Origin: Erodium maritimum
Taxonomy: Eukaryota > Streptophyta > Magnoliopsida > Geraniales > Geraniaceae
NCBI GenBank assembly: GCA_963921825.1
Contig: OY997590.1
Location: 39,821,039 to 39,885,038 of the forward strand
DNA: 64,000 bases
Direction: 5' to 3'
How positions within the stretch are numbered: position 1 is the stretch's first letter; each line of letters starts with the position of its first letter. A program made the translations under genes and the position numbers. The notes under the pieces were generated by a model, which was not told where the DNA came from, searched no databases, and saw only the letters and a list, made by a program, of their open reading frames with translations. This document shows, one piece after another, positions 42,555 through 55,400 of this stretch.

Positions 42555-45500
42555 TGTAAAGACCGGAAATTTTATTTCGATAATTTATCGTTGAGAACGT
42601 CGTTTATTGGATCGTTTGCAAAAAAAAAAGAAAAAAAAGGGAAGTGTTAGGGCCGGACCAGGCCAAGCCTGACCCATCTGAAATAGCATTTGGGCTGAGA
42701 AGCCCAAAACCCAGCCAGAGGCCCGTTAAGGCTCGGCCTGTGTTTAAATACACATTTAGGGTTTTGAAACCCTCATTTTCAACAACCGTCCATCCCAATT
42801 TCTCCTCCGTCTTCGATTCACGACCTTCATCTTCGATCCACGCCCTCCCTCTCTGTGTCCTCTCAGGGACCACGTCCTCGCCATCCGACCCTCCTCCCTC
42901 ACCGTGTTCCGGCCGCCGCCCTTCCGTTCAGGCGAGACACCGGCCGACCTCCACACCACCACCTCCGCCCAGAGCCCGCCCTCTCCGGCCCTCTTCCTGC
43001 TTTCGATCTCGTCCGCCCAGCCCCAAGACGCCGGCACCGAGCTCCGGCACCCTCCCATCCTTGTTCGAGCATCGCCGGAACCTCGCCCTTCAAACCCGAT
43101 CTCTCTCTCCCGATCCCTCATCCTTCTTCCACCGCTTCACCAGAGCGTCGGCGAGCCACGCCGTCGTCGTGCACGGCCCGAGCCGTGGCAGTTTCGCTGG
43201 CACACACTCAGATCCGGGACAAACCCGTTCGTCTTCGTCCAGATCTGAGACGAGCGAGAAACCCATGTGCTCCGCCGTGCCCCGCCGCCCTTACTTCCCT
43301 ACGGTGAGCTACCACCGTGAGTCCTCGGCCGGCGACGTTTTCGCCGCTGGCCGGTCGAGTTTTTGACCGTTCGGTTTCTGACCGAAACTCTCTCTCCCCA
43401 AGTCCCTTTTGATTTCTTCGAACTACTGTTAGATCTGATTTGTTGAACGGAAACGTTTTTGTGGTTCTTGTTGTTGCAAAGACGAAACTGAATCAAAAAC
43501 AAATTAAAGAAGCAAATCTGTAAAATTGGAAATGTTTTAAAACGGGAAAAATTAGAGTTTAATTAAAAGGTATAATTTTTGGACCTTGGATCGAATCTGC
43601 AAATTGATTTTGGAAACTGGAAACGTTTGTTTTGGAATGTTAATCGGACGGGGACAAAAAGTGGAACGTTGAATCAGACGCCTCGAGGTCCGAGCCACGA
43701 AACCCGTGCAATGGGAAACATGCACCGGGTTTTGTGCTCGGGGTTTGGGTGCTCGAACCCGATTCGTCGTTTAATCCCGCATTCGAATAGTTCAAGTTTA
43801 AAGGTCAACTTGTCGTTATTTGGACTATACCGTTTCTGAGTATAAGTTTTACCTGTTAAAATCAGACTGGGACTTCGCCCGAGAAGACCAAGGTCGAACC
43901 CAGACTTGGATTTCGTGGACTTCGCCCTAGAAGACGGTGTTGGCCCGGTAGTCAACAACTAGGAGACGCTGATGTGGTATCGTCCTGAGATAGGGAAAAG
44001 TAGCCGGATCTCGGCCCTGACTAGGGAAAGTTAACAGTAGAATTGCATGTGACACCGGGGTGTCGTGGGTTAAGTAGGTTATCGAATATTAGAATTGCTT
44101 GATACGGGAACGTAGCGAACATTGGAAATGCATGTGACACTTAGTAGTGTCGTAGGAGCAGAGAACTTAGCGTTAGTAGAATTGCAGAAGGCATATGACC
44201 ATGTCCGGAGGTTGATTGTTTAATTTATGTCTTGGGTGGCCGTGAGAGCCCGTGTTTGATTGTTGGTGTCTTGGGTGGCCATGAGAACCCGTGTTATTAT
44301 TGTTGGTGTCTTGGGTGGCCATGAGAGCCGTGTTATTATTGTTGGTGTCTTGGGTGGCCGTGAGAGCCAGTGTTTGACTGTTGGTGTTTTGGGTGGCTGT
44401 GAGTGCCCGTGGGGTGGTTGAACCCTAGTCTTGACTGTTGGTGTCTCTTGAGTGGTCGTGAGTGCCCGTGGGGGATGTTGAACCCGTGCTTTACCGTTGG
44501 TGTTTTGGGTGGCCGTGAGTGGCGTGGGGTTGTTGAACCCGTGTCTTTACTGTTGGTACGTCTTGGGAGGCCGTGAGTGCCTGTGGGGTTGTTGAATCCG
44601 TGAGTTACTGTTGGTGAGTGTTGGGAGGCCATGAGTGCCCGTGGCGTTGTTGAACCCGTGAGTTACTGTTGGTGTACCTTGGGAGGTCGTGAGTGCCTGT
44701 AGGGTTGTTGAGCCCGTGAGTTACTGTTGGTGTATCTTGGGAGGCCGTGAGTGCCTGTGGGGTTGTTGAGTCCGTGTTTTACGGTTGGTGTCTTGTGTGG
44801 CCATGAGTGCCTGTGGAGTGTTGAACATGTGTTGTTGCTGTTTGTTGAACTTGCTTGTGATTGTGATTGTGGTTACCTGAGGTTGGGGGCCCGCTTCATG
44901 AAACGGGGGTCCACGAGCACACGCGTCTGCATGTTCAGACGGGGTATGGGGCCCGCCCGAAAACAAAGGGGTCCTGGCCTCACGTGTGTGGTTTGTGGTT
45001 GTGAGTGTGATAGGTCGACAGCTTGATCCGACTTTGTGTCGATGAATTGCGATAGGTCGACAGCCTGATCCGACTTGGTGTCGATGAACTGCGATAGGTC
45101 GACAGCCTGATCCGACTTGGTGTCGATGAATTGCTATAGGTCGACAGCCTGATCCGACTTCGTGTCGAGGATTTGCGATAGGTCGATCCTTGATCTGATT
45201 GAGATTGATAACTGGGCGTGAGGGAGGTTACTGAGAAGCTGGTATGCAATCCTTTGTGATCTTGTTTGGTGTGTGATCCTTTGTGATCTTGGGTGTTGCG
45301 TGGTGGTCTTTTGAGTCCTTGGAAGAGGTCGTGATCGTTGTGTCGGGTCTACTTCACATGTCAGGGTGTGGAGTTGGTCAAGGAAGGTAACAGTGGGTGT
45401 GTGTTCAGTCGGAGTACCTGGGTTGGGGATAGTGTTCCCCGGTGTTGAGTTTGTTGTTGGTGTTACCGGCAGTGTCTGCTAATTATGCCGTAGTCAATCT

Positions 45501-45783
45501 GTTATCCGTGGTGGTGAGCGAACGCTCACCCCTAGCTGCTTTTCCTACAGGTACCGGTCGCAGGTTGGAGTAGGTGAGCTTCTGAAGCTTGAAGAGCTAG
45601 GAGCGGGATTCTGGGTTTATTTTGAGTCTAGCGACGGATACCATACTTTTGTCCACTTGTTGAGACGCGTTTTAAGTTGTAAATATTATTTTGTTGAACT
45701 AAACTGGTATTTTAAAGTGATTTACTTGAAAAGGTTTCAAAGTGTTTTATTATTTTACGAGTTCGGTTTACTGAAATTGGGGT
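42555..45783 (+). repeat. Gyp2 3' LTR (end clipped)
   Basis: Closely matches 35712-38989. Differences include a roughly 20-bp deletion near 42603, a 14-bp deletion near 45758, and loss of the last few bases at 45783. It contains the matching repeat arrays. Confidence 0.9.
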
Positions 45784-46347
45784 GCCAAACACGGGCCCCA
45801 CGCGCGGCGATGTTAGGTCTGCAGCCCAATACACCCCAACCCCTCTGGTGTACTGTCCACAGACAAATACCAACTTACTATTCTCAATAGAAAAATCATA
45901 GCCTTATTTGTCCAAACACGAAATGGAGATAATACACCTACAAAACTTGAGTACATGACAACATTGTTCAAAATGAAAAAAAAAGCCCACTAAGCAAGGC
46001 CAACTCATATGTCCCCACAGTTAAGGAAATGACTCCATGATCATCCATAAATCGTAGGTCCACCTCTCCTTCCTTCAATGTCGTCCTACTTTTGAGTCCT
46101 TGCATATTAGTACAAATATGGGATTTGGATCCAATAACCAATATCCAATAACCAAAAGTAGATGCATAGAATTCTATAACATGTATACCTGAAGAGTTGG
46201 GTACACTACCCTTGTTCTTCTTCAGATCATCTGTAGTTTTCTTGTAGTTTTCTTCCAGTGACCAACCTCATTGCAAAAATGGAAAACTCAGTCCCCTGGG
46301 GTTGGGAATTGAGTGTACTTGGGCCTTGGCTTTGATATGGGCCTTAA
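45784..46347 (-). pseudogene. Cop1 zinc knuckle, protease and pre-integrase remnant
   Basis: Read on the minus strand from 46347, a knuckle remnant reads FHFCNEVGHWKK (first Cys changed to Phe). A protease region follows with an altered active site (DPNPIFVLICK in place of D-S/T-G then I-C-T). Then come GTYELALLSG-like and CRCIISISCLDKYGYDFSIE-like wording of the pre-integrase domain, broken by stops. Part of the pre-integrase/zinc domain between here and 35711 is missing. The piece ends at the Gyp3 TSD. Confidence 0.65.
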
Positions 46348-46924
46348 TGTCACGCCCCAATTTCAGTAAACCGAACTCGGGACGCGAACATTTAAAAACA
46401 ATAAACCATTTGAAAACCATTTCCATAATTCACTTTAAAATCACCATTTGTTCATCAAAATAATATTTACAACTCAAAATAAGTCCCAACAAGTGGACAA
46501 AACAAGGTATCCGTCACTAGACTCAAAAGTAAAACCCAGTATCCCGCTCCTAGCTCTTCAAACTTCAGAAGCTCTCCTAGTCCAACCTGCGACCGGTACC
46601 TGTAGGAAAAGCAGCTAGGGGTGAGCGTTCGCTCACCACCACGGATAACAGACTGACTACGGCATAATTAGCAGACAAAGCCGGTAACACCAAAACCAAA
46701 CCCAACACCGGGAATACAATCCCCAAACTCAAGTACTCAACTGACACACAACCCGTTACCTTCCTCAACAGACTCAACACTCGGACTCGTAATGTAGACC
46801 TGACACGACCATCGACACCTCCTCCAAAGACACGCAGAAATACTACGCAACACCAAACAAGATCACAAAGGATCGCACACCAAACATGATCACAAAGGAT
46901 CGCATTCCTGTCAGCTGCTCAGTG

Positions 46925-47190
46925 CTAAAAATGCTCACAACCTGCTGAGACTCTAACTCGCGTCAGGCTAGCCAAAGAATACTCGCAACTTACCGAGACT
47001 CGAACACGAATCAGGCTAGCCAAAGAATGCTCACAACCTACCGAGACTCGAACACGGATCAGGCTAGCCAAAGAATGCTCACAACCTGCCGAGAGTCGAA
47101 CTTGGTCAGGCCAGCCAAAGAATGCTCGCAACCTACCGGGACTCGAACTTGGTCAGGCCAGCCAAAGAATGCTCGCAACCTACCGGGATT
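46925..47190. repeat. About 47-bp tandem repeat in Gyp3 3' LTR
   Basis: Units of AATGCTCACAACCTGCCGAG plus ACTCGAACACGGATCAGGC and CTAGCCAAAG, about five copies. The partner array is at 53075-53335. Confidence 0.9.
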
Positions 47191-47219
47191 CGCAATCACA
47201 ATCACAAGCAAGGTTCAAC

Positions 47220-47990
47220 AACCGGCAACAACACAAGTTCAACACTCCACAGGCACTCATGGCCACTCAAGACTCCAACGGTAAAGACTCGGGTTCAACC
47301 ACCCCACGGGCCCTCATGGCCTCCCAAGACACACCAACAGTAACTCACGGGCTCAACAACCCCACAGGCACTCATGGCCTCCCAAGACATCCCAACAGTA
47401 AAACACGGGCTCTCATGGCCACCCAAGACACCAACAATACAACACGGGCTCTCATGGCCACCCAAGACACCAACAATAAAACACGGGCTCTCATGGCCAC
47501 CCAAGACACCAACAATAATACATGGACTCTCATGGCCACCCAAGACACCAATAGTAAAGACACGGTTTCAACAAGCCCACGGGCACTCATGGCCACCCAA
47601 GACACCGATAGTAAAGACACGGGTTCAACAACTCCACGGGCACTCATGGCCACCCAAGACACCGACAGTAAAGACACGGGTTCAACAACCCCACGGGTAC
47701 TCATGGCCACCCAAGACACACCAACAGTAAAGACACGGGTTCAACAACCCCACGGGCACTCATGGCCACCCAAGACACCGGCAGTAAAGACACGGGTTCA
47801 ACAAACCCACGGGCACTCATGGCCACCCAAGACACACCAACAGTAAAGACACGGGTTCAACAACCCCACGGGCACTCATGGCCACCCAAGACACCGACAG
47901 TAAAGACACGGGTTCAATAACCACACGGGCACTCATGGCCACCCAAGACACCAACAGTAAACCACGGGCTCTCATGGCCACCCAAGAAAC
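47220..47990. repeat. Gyp3 3' LTR minisatellite
   Basis: About fourteen units on CACTCATGGCCACCCAAGAC, with two interleaved unit types: short (about 46 bp, ACGGGCTCTCATGG) and long (about 58 bp, GGGTTCAACAACCCCACGGG). It creates long apparent ORFs on both strands that are not genes. Confidence 0.9.
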
Positions 47991-49798
47991 AAATTACACA
48001 ATCAACCTCCGGCATAACCAATGCCTCCAACAGTCCTAATATCAACAGTTTCACAATCAACCTCCGGGCATGATCATATGCCTCCAGTACTCCTAATCTT
48101 GATAAGTTCGCAATAAACATCCGGGCATGGTCATATGCCTCTAGTAATTCTAATAACGCTAAGTTCTCTACTCCTACGACACTACTAAGTGTCACATGCT
48201 TTTCTAATATTCGCTACGTTCCCGTATCATGCCTTTCTAATATTCGATAAACCTATTTAACCCACGACACCCCGGTGTCACATGCAATTCGACTGTTAAC
48301 TTTCCCTAGTCAGGGCCGAGATCCGGCCACTTTTCCCCACCTCGTGCGTGTTCTCCAAAAGCCAACCAACGAGCTCCGGTGTGATCTCAGTCACTCACCC
48401 AGCTTTCCCTTGCCTCGGTCTGCGGCACGATCTAAAAGAACACAATTTTAAACGCTTTTAAGCTTGCAGGAATAATTCTGAATTTTAATAAACCTGACGC
48501 CCAAAAGTAACCCTGACAATGTCGATCACTCCCAAACTCCCCAATTACTCGACATTGTCGATATTGGACCCGTAAAGGCCCGATTCGCCCGACATGGCGA
48601 ATCTACCCGGGTTTTTTAAATACCCTTCTGTGGCTCCAAAAATTCTCGTTTTCGTTTCTACGGTCTTAGAATAATTCAAGGGTCCCAATGTACTTGACGG
48701 AATCGAATTCCGACTTCCGAGTCAGTTAATTGACGTTTAAAGTTTCTAAACACGATAATTACAACTTTCGCATTTTAATTCCAATTTACGATTTGGTTGT
48801 GGATAAATGGTCCGGGGAACGTTCTAAACCACCCGAACACTAAACCCGAGCACCCGAGCACGTGGGCCCCACCCGGCCCAACTTGGCCGTGGGCCCTAGG
48901 GTTCAAATTGGGTCCCGGCCACCATGGTGGTGGCTGGTCCCAGCTCCGGCCAGCCACCCCATGGCCGGAGCTCCTCCCGAGCTTCCGGTCACCGGAAAAC
49001 GTCAAATTTCACCTCCAAACACCTCCAAAACGTCTCCAACACTCCCCCAATATCAAAACAACCTTAAACTAATAGTTTCAAACAAAAACCTAAATTTCGA
49101 AATTGACAAATCGAAGATCGGTTTGGTGTATACCGAGGGGAAGACGAGGGGAGTTTGATTCTTGCAACGTTGAGACGATCCAATGGTTCATGACGTGAAT
49201 AGTGGCACCACAAACCCTAGCCCTCTCTTCTTCTTCTCCTTCTCTCTCTAAACCCTCTCTTCTCTTTTCTATTCTCTTTTCTCTTTTTTTTTTCTTTTGG
49301 AATAAGTGTTGGCCGAACCCTATAAATCCCCCCACCTCTCATTTTCCCCCCAAAACTAACACCACCACTTGTTGGACAAGTGGCAAGGTGGGTCCCACAC
49401 CTTTTGGAAAAATATCTACGAGATATTTTCCAATCAGATTCGCGAAAATCGGACGTTTCGGGCCTCGAACGCGTACATTTTCCAAGAATTTACGAAACTT
49501 CACGGGCTACAAGGAAGCGGCTCAACTAAGACCGCTAAGCTTTTTGGATACAAAACGGTCCTCGAATGGACCAAAACGTCGCTCGGTTGACTTTTCCAGC
49601 GAAAAGTCAACATTTCCTAAATTGATCAGAAAGTTGCCCTGAGTCCCCCGGAACTCACTTTGGTCGATATCGGGGTCAACTTAAGTCCGGTATGATCCTC
49701 GGGGTCAAATTTGGGTTCATTTAAGTGTATGTCCGAAAATTTTAAATTTTCCTGTTTTTCACATGTTTGACTGGCGTTGACCGGGAGTGGTTATTACA

Positions 49799-49815
49799 AT
49801 CTACCCCCCTTAAAG
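49799..49815 (-). other. Gyp3 polypurine tract
   Basis: The minus strand reads CTTTAAGGGGGGTAGAT directly before the LTR start, matching the Gyp2 PPT. Confidence 0.85.
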
Positions 49816-49829
49816 GAATTTCGTCCGCG

Positions 49830-50107
49830 AAATTTAGAACAGACTCGGGGTACTTCGCACGAACCTCGTCCTCGCGTTCCCAAGTCGACTCAGCCTCGTG
49901 GTGCCGCCACAACACCAGTTCTAAGCGGATAACCCTCCCGCGCAGGACCTGCTCTCGTGGATCCATTTCCCACATTGGTTTCTCCTTATACGGGACATCA
50001 CCCGTTACCTCGACCTCTGCCCACTCAATGACGTACTCAAGGCCTCGAAAGGCTCGACACACCGCGGGGCTAACCCGCCTCCGCCGCGGTTGAACGCACC
50101 AGTCCAC
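49830..50107 (-). pseudogene. Gyp3 integrase C-terminus with chromodomain-like tail
   Basis: The frame 49742-50107 contains DVPYKEKPMWEMDPREQVLR, VIRLELVLWRHHEAESTWER and EDEVRAKYPESV. This has the aromatic and E-A-T-W-E pattern of the chromodomain at the C-terminus of chromovirus integrases, where the third aromatic residue lies in S-T-W-E. Chromodomains help target insertion to heterochromatin. The upstream GPY/F module is largely lost. This is the only chromodomain seen among the three gypsy copies. Confidence 0.7.
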
Positions 50108-50640
50108 CCTTCGTACTCATCTCTAGGGATACCCGACCACTGATTGCTGACTCGAGAGGTCGGCCCCGTCTATCAGCATAGTTCCTACTGACTCTACGCG
50201 GTCTTCAACCGCTCACGCTTCGGCACGACCGACTCAGCTGTCTCTTGGTCCAGTTCTAGACCCAGTAACTCTCATTTCTAACTTCTTCACAGCACACGGG
50301 CGATCGACACGGCCTACCACACAACGCTTTGAACGGTGCCATCTTGATACTGGCCTGAAAGCTGTTGTTGTAGGCGAACTCGACTAACCGCTCACGAAAT
50401 CCATCGTGACGTGCCCCCATTTCCACTGTGCAACCCGCAGTGGTTGCAGTAAACCAGCGGGGCGCTGTTGTTCGGCTCTCACCTGCCAACGAATGATGCA
50501 CCGCGATACCAACTCCGCGACCGCTCTCCGCATCCCGCTCCACTAGATATGCCACTTGATGTTGTACTCCTCTTAATGCTACCCACGTGCACTATCAGAC
50601 GTGAATGCGGCAACTCTCGCAGCTCGTTGCCAGTAACAGT
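50108..50640 (-). pseudogene. Gyp3 integrase remnant with core deletion
   Basis: Minus-strand pieces in shifting frames: [20 protein letters not shown] (zinc domain; second Cys is Arg), [13 protein letters not shown] then TAG, and in the other frame [20 protein letters not shown]. The junction at 50381-50395 equals that of Gyp2 (42028-42045). The catalytic core is absent. Confidence 0.85.
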
Positions 50641-51140
50641 CGGTATTGGCTCGGCACTTCGCCAGCCAATCCATTCCCAAGATTACGTTTAAAGGTTGTC
50701 ATTTCGTAAGTATCCTTCCCACGGATACACGCACAAGTTCAGTCACTGCCGATCCTCACGGATCCTCGCAGTCTCTCTAAGACCTCGCTCCACTACCGTC
50801 GTCGTGCCTACCAACTCCGAACATACCCGATCCTCGGGGTGAGGACTCGATCCAGCATCAGGTCTCTTGGGCCCTCTCTCGAACCTCCTGTATCGGTTCG
50901 CCTCTCCAACTCCGCAGGCACGACAGCCCTAGTCAACACCACACCACCACCAACCGGCGTGTCCAGACGCAGGGGTGGACTCAACGGCTCTAAACTCAGC
51001 ACAACTCGACGAAACAAAAGAGTGTGACGCCTAGTTACCCAACAAACATGACGTCCAAAATCAGAGACCGAACAACCATTCCAATGGTCACCCCGATGAG
51101 GTCTAGTGTAACCCTCACACGGTCCTCTATGCATTTACTT
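50641..51140 (-). pseudogene. Gyp3 protease remnant joined to integrase
   Basis: The frame 50808-51134 reads LSLEPLSPPLRLDTPVGGGV and VLTRAVVPAELERR. Further on, DWLAKCRANTDCYWQ-like wording (50640-50690), the text that leads into RT in Gyp1, joins directly to integrase sequence. So RT, RNase H and the integrase start are deleted at about 50635. Confidence 0.75.
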
Positions 51141-52477
51141 GTAACTTTCCGCAACCAAACAGTGTTCGCTACTCGTCCCTTGCGGGAAAAGTAGTAAAGG
51201 GATGAGCGTTATGCTCACCTCCACGGACACCCGTTCGATTATGGCATACTAGTAACGCACTAAAGAGTTACCGATCTAACCGGGACAAACCACTACCTCA
51301 AAACCTAATGCCAAACGTCACACCGCCCATGCTAACAACACCTCAAGTACTCGCTCAAGTAAGATAAACCTCGACACGGGAAACACATCCTCAATTCAGT
51401 AAATCACTACTGCCCACGCTATTTATACTTTAATTATAATAATACGTAAGCGAAACCTCAAACAAACTGCACACCCGTGCACCAAGCCACACAAAAACAA
51501 ACCAAACCGCACAACGGAACAAACAAAGACAATTAGAAAGCGGCTTACTGGGCCATGCCAGCAACTGACCCGGGCCGTGCCACCTTCCGGGCCGGCAACC
51601 AAGACGGGCCATGCAACCAACCAGGCCGGCACCCAAGCCGTGCCGTGCCACCTACCGGGCCGGCACACAAGCCGTGTCGTGCCACCTACCGGGCCGGCAC
51701 TCAAGCCGTGCCGGGCTGCCTTTCGGGCCGACACCCAAGCAGTTCCATTTCACCTTCCGGGCCAAACCAGTGGCCCCGACCCCGTAGCGGTGATGACTTC
51801 GCACTCCGTACACCTGCTACGTCTATCCTAGGGCACTCGTATCCTACCCGTCTCTTGGCGACTCGCACACTTGTGCGTCGCAAACAGTTAACCACCAAAT
51901 TGACCAAACACGTACCACAATTTCCGACCAAACCACAAGTCCCTCAACTTAAAACACAAGCCGACAAGGCCAACAACACAACACAACAACACTCGCCCAC
52001 CGGGCCAACCAACACCGAACCACGCCCACCGGGCCAACCAACATCAAAACACGCCCATCGGGCCAATCAAAACAAACACGCCCTCAGGGCCAATCAAAAT
52101 TTTAAAACGCGTCCACTGAAACAACCAATTTTAAAACTTTCTCCACTTCATTAAAAACCTCATTTCTTAACATCAGGTAGTTACAACCCGGTCCAGGCGT
52201 CCCCGAACTATGTTGTACCACTTGATATCAACATCGTCACGCTCGACTACAGGGGCGCCCCTGAGTCGAGTCGCGATAGTTTAAAAATGTTTCACGCAGC
52301 AACACACAAACAGTATGCCAGTAACCCCGTACTGCACATACACACAAACACAAACAGGACTCAAAGCACAACGGGTCTACACACGGTTCCGACTTGCGTA
52401 CCCAACGCACGACGAGACATTACTGACTCGACTCTTCCCACCTAATTGACGAACAGTCCGAGGTGTGAAAACTCGAG
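51141..52477 (-). other. Gyp3 leader with tandem arrays
   Basis: Non-coding. It has an LTR-like segment at 51160-51260, 34-bp units on CACCTACCGGGCCGGCAC (51545-51750) and 33-bp units on CGCCCACCGGGCCAACCAAC (51985-52110). ORFs across these arrays (51555-52154) are repeat frames. No gag. Confidence 0.8.
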
Positions 52478-52489
52478 CTCTGATACCAA
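52478..52489 (-). other. Gyp3 primer-binding site
   Basis: TGGTATCAGAGC on the minus strand, two bases from the LTR end at 52492. Confidence 0.85.
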
Positions 52490-52491
52490 GC

Positions 52492-55400
52492 TGTCACGCC
52501 CCAATTTCAGTAAACCGAACTCGGGACGCGAACATTTAAAAACAATAAACCATTTGAAAACTCTTTCCATAATTCACTTTAAAATCACCATTTGTTCATC
52601 AAAATAATATTTACAACTCAAAATAAGTCCCAACAAGTGGACAAAACAAGGTATCCGTCACTAGACTCAAAAGTAAAACCCAGAATCCCGCTCCTAGCTC
52701 TTCAAACTTCAGAAGCTCACCTAGTCCAACCTGCGACAGGTACCTGTAGGAAAAGCAGCTAGGGGTGAGCGTTCGCTCACCACCACGGATAACAGACTGA
52801 CTACGGCATAATTAGCAGACAAAGCCGGTAACACCAAAACCAAACCCAACACCGGGAATACAATCCCCAAACTCAAGTACTCAACTGACACACAACCCGT
52901 TACCTTCCTCAACAGACTCAACACTCGGACTCGTAATGTAGACCCGAAACGACCATCGACGACCTCCTCCAAAGACACGCAGAAATACTACGCAACACCA
53001 AACAAGATCAAAAAGGATCGCACACCAAACAAGATCAGAAAGGATCGCATTCCTGTCAGTTGCTCAGTGCTAAAAATGCTCACAACCTGCCGAAACTCTA
53101 ACTCGGGTCAGGCTAGCTAAAGAATACTCGCAACTTATCGAGACTCGAACACGGATCAGGCTACCCAAAGAATGATCACAACCTGCCGAGACTCGAACAC
53201 GGATCAGGCTAGCAAAAGAATGCTCACAACCTGCCGAGACTCGAACTTGGTCAGGCCAGCCAAAGAATGCTCGCAACCTACCGAGACTCGAACTTGGTCA
53301 GGCCAGCCAAAGAATGCTCGCAACCTACTGGGATTCGCAATCACAATCACAAGCAAGGTTCAACAACCAACAACAACACAGGTTCAACACTCCACAGGCA
53401 CTCATGGCCACTCAAGACTCCAACGGTAAAGACTCGGGCTCAGCAACCCCACGGGCACTCATGGCCTCCCAAGACATCCCAACAGTAAAACACGGGCTCT
53501 CATGGCCACCCAAGACACCAACAATACAACACGGGCTCTCATGGCCACCCAAGACACCAACAATAAAACACGGGCTCTCATGGCCACCCAAGACACCAAC
53601 AATAATACACGGGCTCTCATGGCCACCCAAGACACCAACATTAGAGACACGGGTTCAACAACCACACGGGCACTCATGGCCACCCAAGACACCGACAGTA
53701 AAGACACGGGTTCAACAACTCCACGGGCACTCATGGCCACCCAAGACACACCAACAGTAAAGACACGGGTTCAACAACCCACGGGCACTCATGGCCACCC
53801 AAGACACCGACAGTAAAGACACGGGTTCAACAACCCCACGGGCACTCATGGCCACCCAAGACACACCAACAGTAAAGACACGGGTTCAACAACCCCACGG
53901 GCACTCATGGCCACCCAAGACACCGATAGTAAAGACACGGGTTCAACAACCCCACGGGCACTCATGGCCACCCAAGACACACCAACAGTAAAGACACGGG
54001 TTCAACAACATCACGGGCTCTCATGGCCACCCAAGACACCGACGGTAAAGACACGGGTTCAACAACCTCACGGGCACTCATGGCCACCCAAGACACCAAC
54101 AGTAAACCACGGGCTCTCATGGCCTCCTAAGAAACAAATTACACAATCAACCTCCGGCATAACCAATGCCTCCAACAGTCCTAATATCAATAGTTTCACA
54201 ATCAACCTCCGGGCATGGTCATATGCCTCCATCACTCCTAATCTTGATAAGTTCGCAATCAACCTCCAGGCATGGTCATATGCCTCAAGTAATTCTAATA
54301 ACGCTAAGTTCTCTACTCCTACGACACTACTAAGTGTCACATGCTTTTCTAATATTCGCTACGTTCCCGTATCATGCCTTTCTAATATTCGATAAACCTA
54401 TTTAACCCACGACACCCCGGTGTCACATGCAATTCTACTGTTAACTTTCCCTAGTCAGGGCCGAGATCCGGCTACTTTTCCCTACCTCGTGCGTGTTCTC
54501 CAAATGCCAACCAACGAGCTCCGGTGTGATCTCAGTCACTCACCCAGCTTTCCCTTGCCTCGGTCCGCGGCACGATCTAAAAGAACACAATTTTAAACGC
54601 TTTTAAGCTTGCAGGCATAATGCTGAATTTTAATAAACTTGACGCCAAAAAGTAACCCCGACAATGTCGATCACTCCCAAACTCCCCAATTACTCGACAT
54701 TGTCGATATTGGACCCGTAAAGGCCCGATTCGCCTGACATGGCGAATCTACCCGGGTTTTTTAAATACCCTTCTAGGGCTCCAAAAATTCTCGTTTTCGT
54801 TTCTACGGTCATAGAATAATTCAAGGGTCCCAATACACTTGACGGAATCGAATTCCGACTTCCGAGTCAATTAATTGACGTTTAAAGTTTCTAAACCCGA
54901 TAATTACAACTTTCGCATTTTAATTTCAATTTTCGATTCGGTTGTGGATAATTGGTCCGGGGAACGTTCTAAACCACCCAAACACTAAACCCGAGCACCC
55001 CAAGCACGTTGGCCCCACCCGGCCCAACTTGGCCGTGGGCCCTAGGGTTCAAATTGGGGCCTGGCCACCATGGTGGTGGCTGGTCCCAGCTCCGGCCAGC
55101 CACCCCATGGCCGGTCGGCCACCACCCACGGTGGCCGGAGCTCCTCCCGAGCTTCCGGTCACCGGAAAACGTCAAATTTCACCTCCAAACACCTCCAAAA
55201 CGTCTCCAACACTCCCCCAATATCAAAACAACCTTAAACTAATAGATTCAAACCAAAACCTAAATTTAGAAATTGACAAATCGAAGATCGGTTTGGTGTA
55301 TACCGTAGAGGAAGACGAGGGGAGTTCGATTCTTGCAACGTTGAGACGATCCAATGGTTCATGACGTGAATAGTGGCACCACAAACCCTAGCCCTCTCTT

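Larger units (their letters stand above)
35712..45783 (+). mobile_element. Gyp2: gag-less Ty3/gypsy element, plus strand
   Basis: LTRs 35712-38989 and 42555-45783 flank PBS (near 38992-39003), a tandem-repeat leader, protease, half an RT, a core-deleted integrase, and a PPT (TTAAGGGGGGTAGAC, 42540-42554). It is inserted into Cop1 integrase. The right LTR lacks its last few bases (CGTGACA is replaced by unrelated sequence) and no TSD survives, so the right junction has suffered a deletion. No gag frame exists. Confidence 0.9.
46348..49798 (-). repeat. Gyp3 3' LTR (3.45 kb)
   Basis: TGTCACGCCCC...TTATTACA on the plus strand. It contains the hairpin near 46619, a roughly 47-bp repeat array (46925-47190), the minisatellite (47220-47990), the shared R/U5-type block ending near 48345, and a U3 with inverted repeat 48514-48560. 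Relative to its partner it lacks about 24 bp near 48962. Confidence 0.95.

Noticed and set aside
47169-47846. 225-residue plus-strand ORF rich in ALMATQDT repeats (also 53314-53760, 47374-47730)
   Set aside because: It is a frame through the LTR minisatellite. Similar ORFs exist on both strands and in several frames, and none has a conserved domain.
51555-52154. 199-residue ORF rich in GRATYRAGTQ-like repeats
   Set aside because: It reads through the 34-bp and 33-bp leader arrays of Gyp3. The Gyp2 arrays give similar ORFs.
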